Assembly: GCA_965231905.1 (NCBI GenBank)
Contig: CBDDOO010000001.1
Location: 186,001 to 250,000 of the forward strand
From: G963663315 sp965231905
GTDB lineage: Bacteria > Pseudomonadota > Gammaproteobacteria > Arenicellales > Poriferihabitantaceae
DNA length: 64,000 nucleotides
Direction of reading: 5' to 3'
Shown here: piece by piece, positions 1 to 10,700 of the stretch
How positions within the stretch are numbered: position 1 is the stretch's first letter
Layout of the letters: each line of letters starts with the position of its first letter
The notes under the pieces: model-generated
What the model was told of the DNA's origin: nothing
What the model saw: the letters and a program-made list of their open reading frames with translations, nothing else
Databases searched by the model: none
Position numbers and translations under genes: made by a program

Positions 1-86
1 CGGGGAATAAAACCCGGTCCCGAAGGCGCAGAAGAAGTGGTAACAGCCTGCAGCACAATTGACCAAATTGAGCGACCCAATAAAAC

Positions 87-707
87 ATGGCACAGTATTT
101 CTCGATTCATCCTGTCAGTCCCCAGGGCAGGCTGATCCATCAGGCAGTGGAAATCATCAAGCAGGGTGGCGTGATCGCTTATCCGACAGATTCGAGCTAT
201 GCCCTGGGATGCGCCATTGGCAGCAAGAAAGCGATGGACAGGATTGCAAAGATCAGAAAGGTCAGCAGCGAGCACAACTTCTCTCTGGTCTGCCAGGATT
301 TGTCTGAATTGAGTCTGTATGCCACCGTGGACAACGATATGTATCGGCTGTTAAAACGCTTTACTCCGGGACCGTATACATTTATTCTCGCAGCCACCCG
401 GGAAGTCCCGAGGCGCCTGCAGAACCCGAAACGCCGGTCAATCGGTTTGCGAGTGCCCGATTTTCCAATTGTAAAAATGCTGCTGGATACGTTAAAAGAA
501 CCGATTATGAGCTCGACATTGATATTGCCGGGGGAGGCGCTGCCGCTGAACGATGCTTCCGATATTCGCGATATCCTGGAGCACGAAATTGATCTGGTGA
601 TTGATGGCGGGCCTTGCGACAACAAACCTACATCCGTTGTCAATCTGGTCGGTGGCATCCCTGAAGTTCTGAGGGCAGGCAAAGGTGAAATCGACTTCTT
701 CATCTAA
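87..707 (+). CDS. yciO: YciO-type Sua5/YrdC-fold protein
   Basis: This 206-residue protein belongs to the Sua5/YciO/YrdC fold, whose characterised members make threonylcarbamoyl-AMP for the t6A base of tRNA. The nucleotide/threonine-binding signature GGVIAYPTDSSYALGC is at residues 27-42, followed by a KIRK stretch and KRFTPGPYTFIL. The serine-asparagine motif (STSAN) of true TsaC enzymes is not recognisable where MSSTLILPG stands. With the upstream-of-trpS position this points to the YciO branch, whose cellular role is less certain. A second, TsaC-like paralogue lies at 28874. The gene overlaps the longest open frame of trpS. The ATG start is unambiguous. Confidence 0.9.
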   Translation: MAQYFSIHPVSPQGRLIHQAVEIIKQGGVIAYPTDSSYALGCAIGSKKAMDRIAKIRKVSSEHNFSLVCQDLSELSLYATVDNDMYRLLKRFTPGPYTFILAATREVPRRLQNPKRRSIGLRVPDFPIVKMLLDTLKEPIMSSTLILPGEALPLNDASDIRDILEHEIDLVIDGGPCDNKPTSVVNLVGGIPEVLRAGKGEIDFFI

Positions 708-753
708 CCAGCGAAATTCAGCGCTGGAAATGACTGCAGGTGAACCACTGGAC

Positions 754-1965
754 ATGAACCGGAAGGGTGAAAATAACCGGGTGCTGTCCGGTATGCGCCC
801 GACCGGCCGACTGCATCTGGGGCATCTTCACGGTGTTCTGGAGAACTGGGTGAAGATGCAGCGCGATTACGAATGCTACTACTTCGTTGCAGACTGGCAT
901 GCCCTGACCACCCATTATGATACGCCGCAAACCATGAATGAACATGTCCGGGATATGGTGATTGACTGGCTGGCGGCGGGAGTGGACCCCGAGCGGGCCA
1001 CCTTGTTTATTCAAAGCAAAGTGCCCGAACATGCGGAACTGCATTTGATGTTGTCCATGGTTACGCCGCTTGGCTGGCTGGAACGGGTGCCGAGCTTCAA
1101 GGACCAGCAACAAAAACTTAAAGGCAGGGATCTGGCAACTTATGGCTTTCTGGGTTATCCGCTGTTGCAGTCCGCAGATATTCTGATTTATCGCGCGGCC
1201 TGGGTCCCTGTGGGAGAAGACCAAGTTCCCCATGTTGAACTGACCCGGGAAGTTGCCCGCCGATTCAATTACTTTTTCGGGCGTGGTCCTGATTTCAAGG
1301 CCAGTGTTGATCGGGTGATCCGGCAAATGGGCAAAAAATCCGCGAAAGCCTTTTTTCGTTTGCAGCGGGCCTGGTCGGAGCAGGGCGACAAACAGGCCCA
1401 TCGGGAAGGACAAAGCCTGATTCGCGGGCAAGCCAATATCAGTCAGGATCAGAAAGATCGCCTGATCGGATTTTTCGAGGGAAAAGGCAAGACCATTTTA
1501 CCAGAGCCTGAAGTATTGCTGACCAGGGCGGCCAGAATGCCTGGGCTTGACGGGCAGAAAATGTCAAAGTCCTACGGTAACATCATCGCTCTGAGAGATG
1601 ACCCGAAGCGAGTCGAGCAATCCATCCGGGTTATGCCGACTGACCCGGCTAGGGTTCGACTGACAGACCCCGGCGACCCTGAAAAGTGTCCGGTATGGCA
1701 ACTGCATCTGGTGTATAGTGAACCAGAAATACGGGAATGGGTTGATTCCGGTTGTCGCGCGGCATCCTTCGGTTGTCTTGCATGCAAACAACCATTGATC
1801 CGAAAAATCCTCGAAGAACAGGAAGAAATTCGACAGCGTGCCCGGCCTTACGAATCGAATCCGGAACAGGTGAGAGAGATCATTCATCAAGGCAACCGGA
1901 AGGCTCGCGAGACCGCTCTGGAAACCATGCAGATTGTCAGGGATGCGGTCGGAACCAGATATTAG
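754..1965 (+). CDS. trpS: Tryptophan--tRNA ligase
   Basis: Class I aminoacyl-tRNA synthetase that charges tRNA-Trp in the cytoplasm. The HIGH-type motif is HLGH at residues 21-24 and the second signature is KMSKS at 269-273. The length of about 403 residues fits the longer TrpRS type found in many gammaproteobacteria. The frame is open upstream to a GTG at 685 and an ATG at 730. ATG 754 is preferred because AGGTGA lies 10 nt before it and translation then starts just ahead of the conserved NRVLSGMRPTG segment. The start choice is an inference; the family call is secure. Confidence 0.93.
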   Translation: MNRKGENNRVLSGMRPTGRLHLGHLHGVLENWVKMQRDYECYYFVADWHALTTHYDTPQTMNEHVRDMVIDWLAAGVDPERATLFIQSKVPEHAELHLMLSMVTPLGWLERVPSFKDQQQKLKGRDLATYGFLGYPLLQSADILIYRAAWVPVGEDQVPHVELTREVARRFNYFFGRGPDFKASVDRVIRQMGKKSAKAFFRLQRAWSEQGDKQAHREGQSLIRGQANISQDQKDRLIGFFEGKGKTILPEPEVLLTRAARMPGLDGQKMSKSYGNIIALRDDPKRVEQSIRVMPTDPARVRLTDPGDPEKCPVWQLHLVYSEPEIREWVDSGCRAASFGCLACKQPLIRKILEEQEEIRQRARPYESNPEQVREIIHQGNRKARETALETMQIVRDAVGTRY

Positions 1966-1973
1966 AACAGTCA

Positions 1974-2774
1974 ATGCCCAGTATCAGTCATGCCAAGCTG
2001 CCGGCGCCTGTATTGATCAATGGCGAAGCGCTGGAAACCTGGCCTCAGGATCTGTTTATTCCCCCGGACGCACTGGAAGTATTTCTGGAAACCTTTCAGG
2101 GTCCTCTTGATTTATTGCTTTATCTGATTCAAAAACAGAACTTCGATATACTGGACATTCCGGTTGCGCTGATCATCAGGCAGTATACGGAATATGTCGA
2201 GTTGATGCGTAAATTTCGCCTGGATCTGGCGGCTGAATATCTGGTGATGGCGGCCATGCTGGCTGAAATCAAATCCCGCATGCTATTACCTCAGTTGCAC
2301 CCGGAAGAATCTGAAGAAGATGATCCCAGGGTTGCGTTGGTTCGCCGATTGCAGGAATATGAGAGATTCCGGCAGGCTGCGCAGGATATCGACAGTCAAC
2401 CTCGTCTGGAAAGAGAGCTTTACCTGGCCGGTGTCGGCTTCCAGGACCTTGAACCGGTCAAAATTGAATCCAGGGCATCGCTCAACGATCTGGTGGTCGC
2501 ATTCAGAAATGTAATGGAGCGTTCCAGGCTGAACCGGAATTTTTTAATTGACAGGGAAGTTCTGACGATGCGGGAGAAGATGGCGTTCATTCTGCGCAAA
2601 ATCCAGAATACTTCACGCTTTGTGCGTTTTGAAGAGTTTTTTGACCTCAAGCAAGGGAGGATCGGGCTGGTCGTCAGCTTCATGGCGATACTGGAACTGG
2701 TGCGCGATGATATGGTGGTGATCATGCAGAATGAACCGTTCGAATCGATTCATGTGAAGAGAAATGAGCAGTGA
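1974..2774 (+). CDS. scpA: Segregation and condensation protein A
   Basis: Kleisin subunit of the SMC-ScpAB condensin that compacts and helps segregate the chromosome. The N-terminal kleisin region reads VFLETFQGPLDLLLYLIQKQ, typical of ScpA, and the C-terminal winged-helix part ends near position 2774. The open frame extends upstream inside trpS, but the ATG at 1974, 8 nt after the trpS stop, gives the normal family length (266 residues). It overlaps scpB by 11 nt, so the two partners are probably translationally coupled. The order trpS-scpA-scpB-rluB is common in gammaproteobacteria. Confidence 0.92.
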   Translation: MPSISHAKLPAPVLINGEALETWPQDLFIPPDALEVFLETFQGPLDLLLYLIQKQNFDILDIPVALIIRQYTEYVELMRKFRLDLAAEYLVMAAMLAEIKSRMLLPQLHPEESEEDDPRVALVRRLQEYERFRQAAQDIDSQPRLERELYLAGVGFQDLEPVKIESRASLNDLVVAFRNVMERSRLNRNFLIDREVLTMREKMAFILRKIQNTSRFVRFEEFFDLKQGRIGLVVSFMAILELVRDDMVVIMQNEPFESIHVKRNEQ

Positions 2775-3381
2775 AGCAACCAGACCCGAGCTGAAAAATA
2801 TAATCGAATCCCTGCTCATTGTGTCCGAGACACCATTGAGCCTGTCGGCGATTCAATCTGTTTTTGACAAGGACGCCGCGCCGCAGTCTGATGAAGTGAA
2901 ATCGGCGATCCGGGAATTGCGGCGCGATTATGAATCCCGCAGTATCGAGGTCAAAAAAACGGGGAACGGTTATCGACTTCAAACCCGGGCTCAATATGCT
3001 CAATGGATCAGAAAACTGTTTGCCGGGCGCCCCCCGAAATTGTCCCGGGCACAGCTTGAGACCCTGGCGATTATCGCCTACCGCCAACCGGTGACACGAG
3101 GTGATATTGAGGAAGTCCGGGGGGTGGCAGTCAGTTCGGAGATGATGCAGCGATTGCTGGAAAGGGAGTGGGTCAGGCATGCAGGGGTCAGGGATGTTCC
3201 GGGCCGCCCTGAGCTTTTCGTGACAACGCCGCAATTTCTGGCTTATTTCAATCTCGGATCTCTGGGTGACCTGCCTCCCTTGATGGAGCAGCGTGAATTT
3301 GCCGAGGTGGCAGAGGATCTGGCAAAAGACTCCGGGCTTTCACCGCCAGCGCTGTCGGATTTACAGGCCAGTGATGCCTGA
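2764..3381 (+). CDS. scpB: Segregation and condensation protein B
   Basis: Winged-helix partner of ScpA in the bacterial condensin complex. The 205-residue product shows the family core RAQLETLAIIAYRQPVTRGD, the RGVAVSSEMMQRLLEREWVR segment and a GRPELFVTTPQFL motif near the end of the second winged helix. The ATG lies inside the last codons of scpA (11-nt overlap) and the stop overlaps the start of rluB by 8 nt. All three are therefore one transcriptional unit with coupled translation. Confidence 0.92.
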   Translation: MSSEATRPELKNIIESLLIVSETPLSLSAIQSVFDKDAAPQSDEVKSAIRELRRDYESRSIEVKKTGNGYRLQTRAQYAQWIRKLFAGRPPKLSRAQLETLAIIAYRQPVTRGDIEEVRGVAVSSEMMQRLLEREWVRHAGVRDVPGRPELFVTTPQFLAYFNLGSLGDLPPLMEQREFAEVAEDLAKDSGLSPPALSDLQASDA

Positions 3382-4189
3382 TCCGGTCGAACAACAGCGA
3401 CTGCAGAAATATCTTTCGGCGCTCGGGGTCGGTTCCAGAAGAAAAATCGAACAATGGATTGTTCAGGGAAAAATATCAGTGGATGGGAAAATTGCCCGGC
3501 CGGGTGACCGGGTGGCATCGGGTTGTCGGATCAGTATTGACGGCAAACCGTTGAGGACGCACTACGACAGGAATCGGAAAAACCCACAGCAATTGCTGCT
3601 TTACAACAAGCCTGAAGGTGAAATCTGTACACGCTCCGACCCTGGAAACAGGCCGACTGTCTTTAGAAACCTGCCTGCGATCAAGGGGCAGAGATGGGTG
3701 GCGGTGGGGCGGCTGGACATCAACACTCGCGGCATCATGTTGTTCACCAATGATGGCGGGCTTGCCAATCATCTGATGCATCCCGGACTTGGACTTGAGC
3801 GCGAATACCTGTGCCGCATATTTGGTGAAGTGACCGGGAGCGGCATCGAAAAACTGAAATCGGGAATAAAAATCGATGGAGCCCTGACTCGCTTCGACCC
3901 GATTTACGCATTAAACAGACAGGCGGGAGAACCGTCCAACAGTTGGTATTCGGTAACGATCACGTCAGGCAAGTATCGTGCCGTGCGCAGAATGTGGGAA
4001 GCCATTGGCTGCCGGGTGAACCGATTGAACCGAATCAGATATGGAGCTATAGCGTTGCCGCGCGGACTGAAACCGGGTTCCTTCCTCAAACTGCCACCGG
4101 AAGCCATCGCCCTGGTTTCCCGCAATCAGGATAAAGGCAGGATATTCACGCCGAAGGTTCCGAAGAAAAGAAAACTCAGGCTGCGGTAA
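3374..4189 (+). CDS. rluB: 23S rRNA pseudouridine synthase RluB
   Basis: RsuA/RluB-family pseudouridine synthase; E. coli RluB modifies U2605 of 23S rRNA. An N-terminal S4 RNA-binding domain (about residues 8-60, QKYLSALGVGSRRKIEQWI) is followed by the catalytic domain. The catalytic aspartate is D115 in GRLDINTRG (112-120). The ATG at 3374 overlaps the scpB stop and gives 271 residues; the longer frame from 3293 would run inside scpB. It is the last recognisable housekeeping gene before the accessory island. Its lysine/arginine-rich tail is ordinary for the family. Confidence 0.9.
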   Translation: MPDPVEQQRLQKYLSALGVGSRRKIEQWIVQGKISVDGKIARPGDRVASGCRISIDGKPLRTHYDRNRKNPQQLLLYNKPEGEICTRSDPGNRPTVFRNLPAIKGQRWVAVGRLDINTRGIMLFTNDGGLANHLMHPGLGLEREYLCRIFGEVTGSGIEKLKSGIKIDGALTRFDPIYALNRQAGEPSNSWYSVTITSGKYRAVRRMWEAIGCRVNRLNRIRYGAIALPRGLKPGSFLKLPPEAIALVSRNQDKGRIFTPKVPKKRKLRLR

Positions 4190-4247
4190 GAATGAGGCTA
4201 TCATCAGTTCCTGACAAATACCGGGCTCTTATGTGAGTTAAAACTTT

Positions 4248-4278
4248 TTGTCACTATTTTATTGTTATCCCGTATGAT
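4248..4278 (+). promoter_or_regulatory. Possible sigma70-like promoter before the helicase gene
   Basis: TTGTCA (4248-4253) and TATGAT (4273-4278) resemble -35 and -10 boxes, although the 19-bp spacer is longer than ideal. The sequence here turns AT-rich after rluB and precedes the helicase gene. This is inference from motif similarity only. Confidence 0.3.
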
Positions 4279-4373
4279 AGAGATTTCCCATTCCAGTTAT
4301 AGGCAAATAATCATGTCCGAGCTTTCTGTGCTTGGAATCCTGAACACTTCTGGCCTGCTACGCGAAGTACGCC

Positions 4374-7300
4374 TTGAACCTGACCGATTGTCTGCTATTG
4401 CAAAAACACCAGCACATTCTGGATAACCGATGCAGTACGGTCGCCGATTATTTGCGCGAACAATTGTCTGCTGCAGACGTATTCCGGCTAGTGTCGGCTT
4501 ATTTTACCATTTATGGCTACGAAGCCCTGCAAAACGAATTGCGCGAGGTAAAAGATATACGGTTTCTTTTTGGTGACCCGGATTCAGTCAGCGATGTAGA
4601 CCCTGGCGCGAAAGTGCAAAAAGCCTTTGATCTGACCGAAGACGGATTAGCGCCCCGGTATACCTTGCAACAGAAATACCTTGCCCGGCAATGTACCAAA
4701 TGGGTGCGCGGCAAAGGTGTCAAAATCCGCTCCATTGGACAATCCAACTTTCTGCACGGCAAGATGTATCTTACCGAAGCAGCCGATGCCAGTGCAACGG
4801 TAGTCGGTAGTTCCAATTTTACCCGAAGCGGATTAGGTGGCGGGACAAGTGCCAACGTGGAAATCAATCTGGCAACCCGGGACACAGCGGTCTGTGCCGA
4901 ACTGCAACAATGGTTTGACGACTTATGGGCACAAGAGGCACTGACCAGAGATGTCAAAAAGGAGGTGCTGGATGCACTGGCACGGATAGGCAAAGACCAT
5001 GCGCCGGAGTTTATCTATTATAAAACTCTCTATGAGCTGTTTCGGGCAGATATTGATGCGCGAAAAGCCGGTGAAAGCCAACTGGAAGATGCGTGCCTGT
5101 ACGACACTGAAATCTGGAAGGCGTTGTACGGGTTCCAGAAAGATGGAGCCAACAGTGTAATTACTCGTCTGAAACAGCACAACGGTTGCATCCTGGCCGA
5201 CAGCGTCGGATTGGGAAAAACCTACACTGCACTGGCGGTTATCAAGTACTTTGAACTGAGAAACGAAAAGGTATTGGTGTTGTGTCCCAAGAAGCTACGT
5301 GAGAATTGGGCACTGTACCCAGCTTATACTGCTCAAGCCAGCAATCCTTTCATTGAGGACCGCTTTGGCTACACCTTGCTATCACACACTGATTTGTCCC
5401 GAGATACGGGCAAGGCCGGTGATATTGATCTGGCGGGCTTCACGTGGAGCAATTTTAGCTTGGTAGTCATTGATGAATCGCACAATTTCCGAAACGACTC
5501 AAAGCCACGATTCGATGAAGGCGGTACGATTCGTCACAGCCGCTACTCACGGTTGTTGGAAGAAGTCATTAAATCCGGAGTCCAAACCAAGGTGTTGATG
5601 CTCTCGGCAACGCCAGTCAATACCTCGCTTATTGACCTGCGGAATCAAATTTATCTGATGACCGAAAAGCGCGAGGATGTATTCCAGAAAAGTCTGGGTG
5701 TCGGCCATATCGGCACTTTGTTAGGGCAAGCGCAAAGGGCATTCAAGGCATGGGAGAATAAAGCAGGCAAGGATGGTAAAAAAGACAAAGCCAGACTATT
5801 GGAAACATTGGGCGCTGATTTTTTCAAGTTGCTGGGCGGAGTCTCCATCGCTCGTTCGCGACAGCAAATTGTGCGGTTTTATGCTGAAGAAATGGACAGA
5901 ATTGGTCAATTCCCCATACGGGAACAGCCGAAAAATTGCTATCCGCCGACGGATTTAAAGGGCGAACTTTCATACAAAGAGCTATCCGAACAAATTGAGC
6001 AGTTCGCCCTGTCCATCTATCGGCCGTCAAGCTATGTCACCAGCGCAGAAGCCAGGAAGCGGTTGGCGGACGAAAAGAAGGAACTGCGATTTAATCAGGA
6101 AGACCGCGAGCACTTCCTCATTGGCATGATACGGGTCAATTTTCTGAAACGCCTGGAGAGTTCTGCCCATTCCCTGACGAAAACTCTTGAGCGCACTATA
6201 GGCAAAATTAAAGACCTTCTGGAAAAGATTGACCGTTATGAACAAAATCAACTGTTGGATGCACAGGCAGATATTCTCCCGAACGAAGATGAAGATGATG
6301 AGGAATTTCTGATCAATCGGGCACGTACCCCCTATCATCTGAGTGAACTGGATTTGCCTCGATGGAAAGAAGATTTGCAGGAGGATGAGGATGTTCTGGA
6401 GGCTGTTTACAAACGAGTCAGCATCATCACACCGCAACGGGACGGCAAGCTGCAAAAGATCAAGGAGCATATTCGAGACAAGGTACTGCATCCGACGATC
6501 GACAAGGATGATCGGATCAATCGCAAGATACTGGTGTTTACCACCTTCAAGGATACAGCGGAATACCTGTATGATAACCTATGCGACTTGGCGCAGGAAT
6601 TGAGACTGAATATGGCAATGGTCTCTGGAGACGTAACGCGCACAATGTGTGGTGCTACCAACTTTAACGCGATTTTGGACAACTTCGCACCACGTGCACG
6701 CAGGTGGACCGGCGGCCCCGACGCTGTTGACCTGCTGATTGCTACCGATTGCATCTCGGAAGGGCAGAATCTTCAAGATTGCGATACCGTACTCAACTAC
6801 GACATCCACTGGAATCCGGTGCGTATCATCCAGCGCTTCGGGCGCATTGACCGCATCGGTAGCCGCAACCAGTCAGTACGGATGATTAACTACTGGCCTA
6901 CCGAGGACATGGATGTCTATCTGCGTCTGCAAAGCCGTGTGCAAGCGCGTATGGCCCTTGCGGATGCCACAGCCAGTGGTGACGATGATCCGTTGAATGA
7001 AGATTCGTCCGGGCGGATCGAGATGGAATTGAACTTTCGAGACGAACAGTTAAAAGAAATGCGCGAAAAGGTGCCAGATTTGGACGAGTTATCCGATGGT
7101 ATTGTCATGAGTGACTTCACGCTTGATTACTTTTTCTCCCAATTATTGCGATATCTGGAGAAAAACAAAGAGGAATTGGATGCAATACCCTATGGGGCCT
7201 ACGCAATAACTGATGATGAGGAGGGTGGTACGGCACGGCCGGGCGTGATATTTTTTCTGCGCCAGCGTAACGCCGACACTGATAGCAGAGAAAAAAGGGC

Positions 7301-7688
7301 CAGTCCGACTCATCCGTATTATATGGTGTATATCCGAGATAACGACGATATCCGCTACGGTTGTACCAATGCCCGGCAGGTGCTGGAATTGTTTGAATCG
7401 GTGGCAGTCGGCAAGACCAAGCCGTTACAAAGACTATGCGACCAGTTTGACCGGGAAACCAGAGATGGTCAGGACATGGCCCGTTACAATAAGCTGCTAA
7501 ATGCTGTGATTGCTCATATCAACAAGGCGGACAGAGACACGCAGATTCGACAACTGAGCATCAACGGCCAGCGCGATTTCAGACTACCCGTGCAATCTGA
7601 CAACTCGAACAACAGAGATTTTGAGTTGGTAACCTGGTTAGCCGTGCTTGAGGCGCAGGCTGACAACCAATCAACAGGAGCCTCATAA
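4374..7688 (+). CDS. PLD-nuclease/SNF2-type helicase defence protein
   Basis: Large (about 1104 residues) protein with an N-terminal phospholipase-D-like domain and a superfamily 2 helicase. The PLD motif is HGKMYL (H128) followed by VVGSSNFTRSG. Helicase motif I is ADSVGLGKT (K282), motif II is DESH (from 367), motif III is MLSATPVN, and the C-terminal motifs are ATDCISEGQNLQ and QRFGRIDRIGSR (about 820). Such helicases next to Eco57I-class methyltransferases act in anti-phage restriction (related architectures occur in DISARM and type ISP systems); here it precedes one at 7776. No ATG starts this frame: TTG 4374 or CTG 4350 follow a stop at 4341. An ATG at 4313 opens a different frame of 37 codons, so an unusual start or an N-terminal frameshift is possible. 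Confidence 0.8.
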   Translation: MNLTDCLLLQKHQHILDNRCSTVADYLREQLSAADVFRLVSAYFTIYGYEALQNELREVKDIRFLFGDPDSVSDVDPGAKVQKAFDLTEDGLAPRYTLQQKYLARQCTKWVRGKGVKIRSIGQSNFLHGKMYLTEAADASATVVGSSNFTRSGLGGGTSANVEINLATRDTAVCAELQQWFDDLWAQEALTRDVKKEVLDALARIGKDHAPEFIYYKTLYELFRADIDARKAGESQLEDACLYDTEIWKALYGFQKDGANSVITRLKQHNGCILADSVGLGKTYTALAVIKYFELRNEKVLVLCPKKLRENWALYPAYTAQASNPFIEDRFGYTLLSHTDLSRDTGKAGDIDLAGFTWSNFSLVVIDESHNFRNDSKPRFDEGGTIRHSRYSRLLEEVIKSGVQTKVLMLSATPVNTSLIDLRNQIYLMTEKREDVFQKSLGVGHIGTLLGQAQRAFKAWENKAGKDGKKDKARLLETLGADFFKLLGGVSIARSRQQIVRFYAEEMDRIGQFPIREQPKNCYPPTDLKGELSYKELSEQIEQFALSIYRPSSYVTSAEARKRLADEKKELRFNQEDREHFLIGMIRVNFLKRLESSAHSLTKTLERTIGKIKDLLEKIDRYEQNQLLDAQADILPNEDEDDEEFLINRARTPYHLSELDLPRWKEDLQEDEDVLEAVYKRVSIITPQRDGKLQKIKEHIRDKVLHPTIDKDDRINRKILVFTTFKDTAEYLYDNLCDLAQELRLNMAMVSGDVTRTMCGATNFNAILDNFAPRARRWTGGPDAVDLLIATDCISEGQNLQDCDTVLNYDIHWNPVRIIQRFGRIDRIGSRNQSVRMINYWPTEDMDVYLRLQSRVQARMALADATASGDDDPLNEDSSGRIEMELNFRDEQLKEMREKVPDLDELSDGIVMSDFTLDYFFSQLLRYLEKNKEELDAIPYGAYAITDDEEGGTARPGVIFFLRQRNADTDSREKRASPTHPYYMVYIRDNDDIRYGCTNARQVLELFESVAVGKTKPLQRLCDQFDRETRDGQDMARYNKLLNAVIAHINKADRDTQIRQLSINGQRDFRLPVQSDNSNNRDFELVTWLAVLEAQADNQSTGAS

Positions 7689-7689
7689 T

Positions 7690-7772
7690 ATTTTAAATAA
7701 TCATCTTTTTATAATAAGTTACGGATGTAATTCTATTTGATGGTTATTTGACAAAAAGATTAGGAAGAACCA
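7690..7772 (+). repeat. Intergenic sequence repeated in diverged form at 18652
   Basis: The AT-rich spacer between helicase and methyltransferase genes resembles 18652-18735 over its whole length by eye. Shared blocks include AGTTACG, the 20-mer TATTTGAYGGTTATTTGAYA (7734-7753 here, 18701-18720 there) and GGAARAACC. The 20-mer contains a direct repeat of TATTTGAY and occurs a third time at 18602-18621. It may be a promoter/operator or a recombinase arm-type site. AGGAAG at 7762 serves as ribosome-binding site for the next gene. Confidence 0.55.
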
Positions 7773-7775
7773 ATT

Positions 7776-10700
7776 ATGGCTAATCCAGATATACGAAAAG
7801 AGATTCAATCTGCTCTGGCCCAAGTTCCTGGTGGTGACTTTGAGGTTGTAGTGCGAGACCTGCTGGCGGTCTTAGGCTACCGTAGCGAACGCACTTTGCC
7901 TGCACAGACAGGTGATGCTGCCAATTTTGTCACGCAGTTTCCCGCCTGGAATGGAAATACCAAAGCGGAGCAGGAATTTTGTGAAGACTCTGAATCTGTG
8001 CGGCTCATTTTTCAGTTTACCGGCACTGAAATTGCCTCATCCGGTCAGCAGATGCTTCGGTTTGAGTCCGATTCTTTTGACAAGGGGCAACAACAGAGCT
8101 TTATCTTCTTCGCCGTGGAACTAAAGGAAAGAACCTACGCTCGCGGTAAGTATGCACAGTTCACCCGCGAGATCAATAAGCGCTTGAACCAGCCCGCCGT
8201 TGTATTATTCAAAACCGCTGACCATCGGCTCACCCTGGCTTTTGTGCATCGTCGTGAACACAAGCGTGATAATAAAAGAGATGTACTGGGTCATGTGTCA
8301 CTGGTAAGAGAAATTACTCCCGATGACCCTCATCGCGCCCATCTGGACATTTTGGCGGAGTTATCAATCAGTGAGTGTACAAAATGGATGGATGCCCACC
8401 ACAAACCATACAATTTTGATGGTCTGCTGGCTGCCTGGCTGGATAAGCTGAACACTGAAGAACTTAATAGGCGGTTCTATCAGGACCTGTTCGACTGGTT
8501 TGGGAGGGCGGTCGACAAGGCTTCATTCCCCACCGATCAGGTCCGAGTCCTACCTGCTGAAGAGCATGTCATCCGTCTGATCACGCGACTACTGTTTGTC
8601 TGGTTTATGAAGGAAAAGGGACTGGTTGCCAACAACCTGTTCACTGAGGAGAGGGTCGCTATCTTGTTAAAAAATTACGACCGGGATACTGGTGACTCCT
8701 ACTACCGGGCAGTGTTGCAAAACTTGTTTTTCGCCACCTTGAACACCGAGATGGACAAGCGTGATTTTAGTAAGGGGCGAAACGACACACACCGCGCTTT
8801 CTCGTTGTATCGCTATAAACAGGAAATGAGCAACCCTGACGAGTTGCTGGGCTTGTTTTCCCAAACACCGTTCATCAATGGCGGGCTGTTTGATTGTCTG
8901 GACAGTGAGGAAGCAACCAGTTCCGGTGGCTATCGGATTGATTGTTTCAGTGACAATGTGGCAGACCCCCGACGCAGGGAATATCAAATACTGTCCATAC
9001 CCAACCATCTGTTTTTCGGTGAGAGCGGGCTGATTACCCTGTTTAATCACTATAAATTCACAGTGGAGGAAAATACGCCGACAGAGTGGGAGGTTGCGTT
9101 GGACCCGGAACTGCTTGGTAAGGTCTTCGAAAACTTGTTGGCATCCTACAATCCAGAGACACGCGAGACGGTGCGAAAGCAGACCGGCTCCTACTATACC
9201 CCCCGCGATGTAGTGGACTACATGGTGGAAGAGGCTTTGGTCACGACACTGGTGGAGAAGGCCAAACCTGCTGATGGAGATGCTGAATTTTGGCAGGAGC
9301 GACTTCATTACTTGCTGGATTACGCTGACCCTTGTGAAGATGCCAATGATCTTTTTGTGGAGGAAGAGGCAGAGGGTATTGTACAGGCGGTCTCGAAAAT
9401 CAAGGTGCTGGATCCAGCGGTCGGTTCCGGTGCGTTTCCGATGGGTATACTGCACAAATTGACCATGGCGTTGCGACGGATTGATCCCGGCAATCAGCGT
9501 TGGGAAGCATTGCAAAAGGAACGAGCAACGAAAAAGGCAGGTGAAGCATTTGATATCCGGAATAGGGAAGAGCGCGATGATGAATTAGATGAAATCAGTA
9601 AAACCTTTGAACGCTATTCTGGCGACTTTGGACGTAAACTCTACCTGATCCAGAATAGTATCTTCGGCGTAGATATTCAGCCTGTGGCCTGCCAGATTGC
9701 CAAACTGCGCTTTTTTATTTCGCTGACTATTGAGCAGGAAGCAGACAAGAACGAGCCAAATTTTGGTATCAAGCCGCTACCGAATCTGGAGACGCGCTTT
9801 GTTCCGGCGAATACATTGCTGAAACTTCAGACGGTGGATCAAATGGATATATTTCTTCAACCGATTGAGGTGCTGAAAAAGAAACTGGAAGAGAATCGGG
9901 AGCGGCATTTCCATGCGCCTTCCCGCCGAGAAAAACTGGCCTGTCGGGAGGAGGACAGACGATTGCGCGAGGAGTTAGCGGAGAAGCTAAGTTCTATCGG
10001 TCTACCCTCCGACGATGCGACTAAAATTGCACAATGGGACCCCTACGACCAAAATAGCAAGGCGGACTGGTTTGATGCCGATTATATGTTCGGCATTGCC
10101 GGTGGTTTTGATTTGGTCATCGGCAATCCGCCATATATTCAATTACAGAAAAACGGTGGCGAACTGGGCAAGCTATATAAGGATGTCGGTTACGAAACAT
10201 TCGCCAAAACTGGCGATATCTACCAATTGTTTTACGAAAGAAGTTGTCAGCTATTGAAACCACAACACGGGTTGTTGTGTTTCATTACATCCAACAAATG
10301 GATGCGTGCCAACTATGGTAAGAAACTCCGTGCGTTTTTGTCAGAAAAAACCAACCCGTTGAAATTGCTTGATTTTGGTGGTTTCCAAGTCTTCGAGAAT
10401 GCCACGGTAGATACCAACGTTTTGCTAACGCAAAAAGCAAAACCGATAGGAAACTTGATGGCAACAAGTTTTAAGGATGATTTTCTCAAGGGCAATCTCA
10501 TTGGTGATTATGCACAAAACAACGCCGTACCAACTCGTGTTTCAGCCGACACCTGGTTTATAGGCAGTCGAGATGAGACAGCCTTGAAAGAAAAAATCGA
10601 GCGCGTCGGCACTCCACTGAAAGAATGGGATATAGCCATTTACTACGGGATAAAAACTGGCTACAACCCCGCTTTTATCATTGATAAGGCAACAAAAGAC

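Noticed and set aside
1752..1973. N-terminal extension of ScpA inside trpS
   Set aside because: The low-similarity extension overlaps a conserved trpS region; the ATG at 1974 gives the family length.
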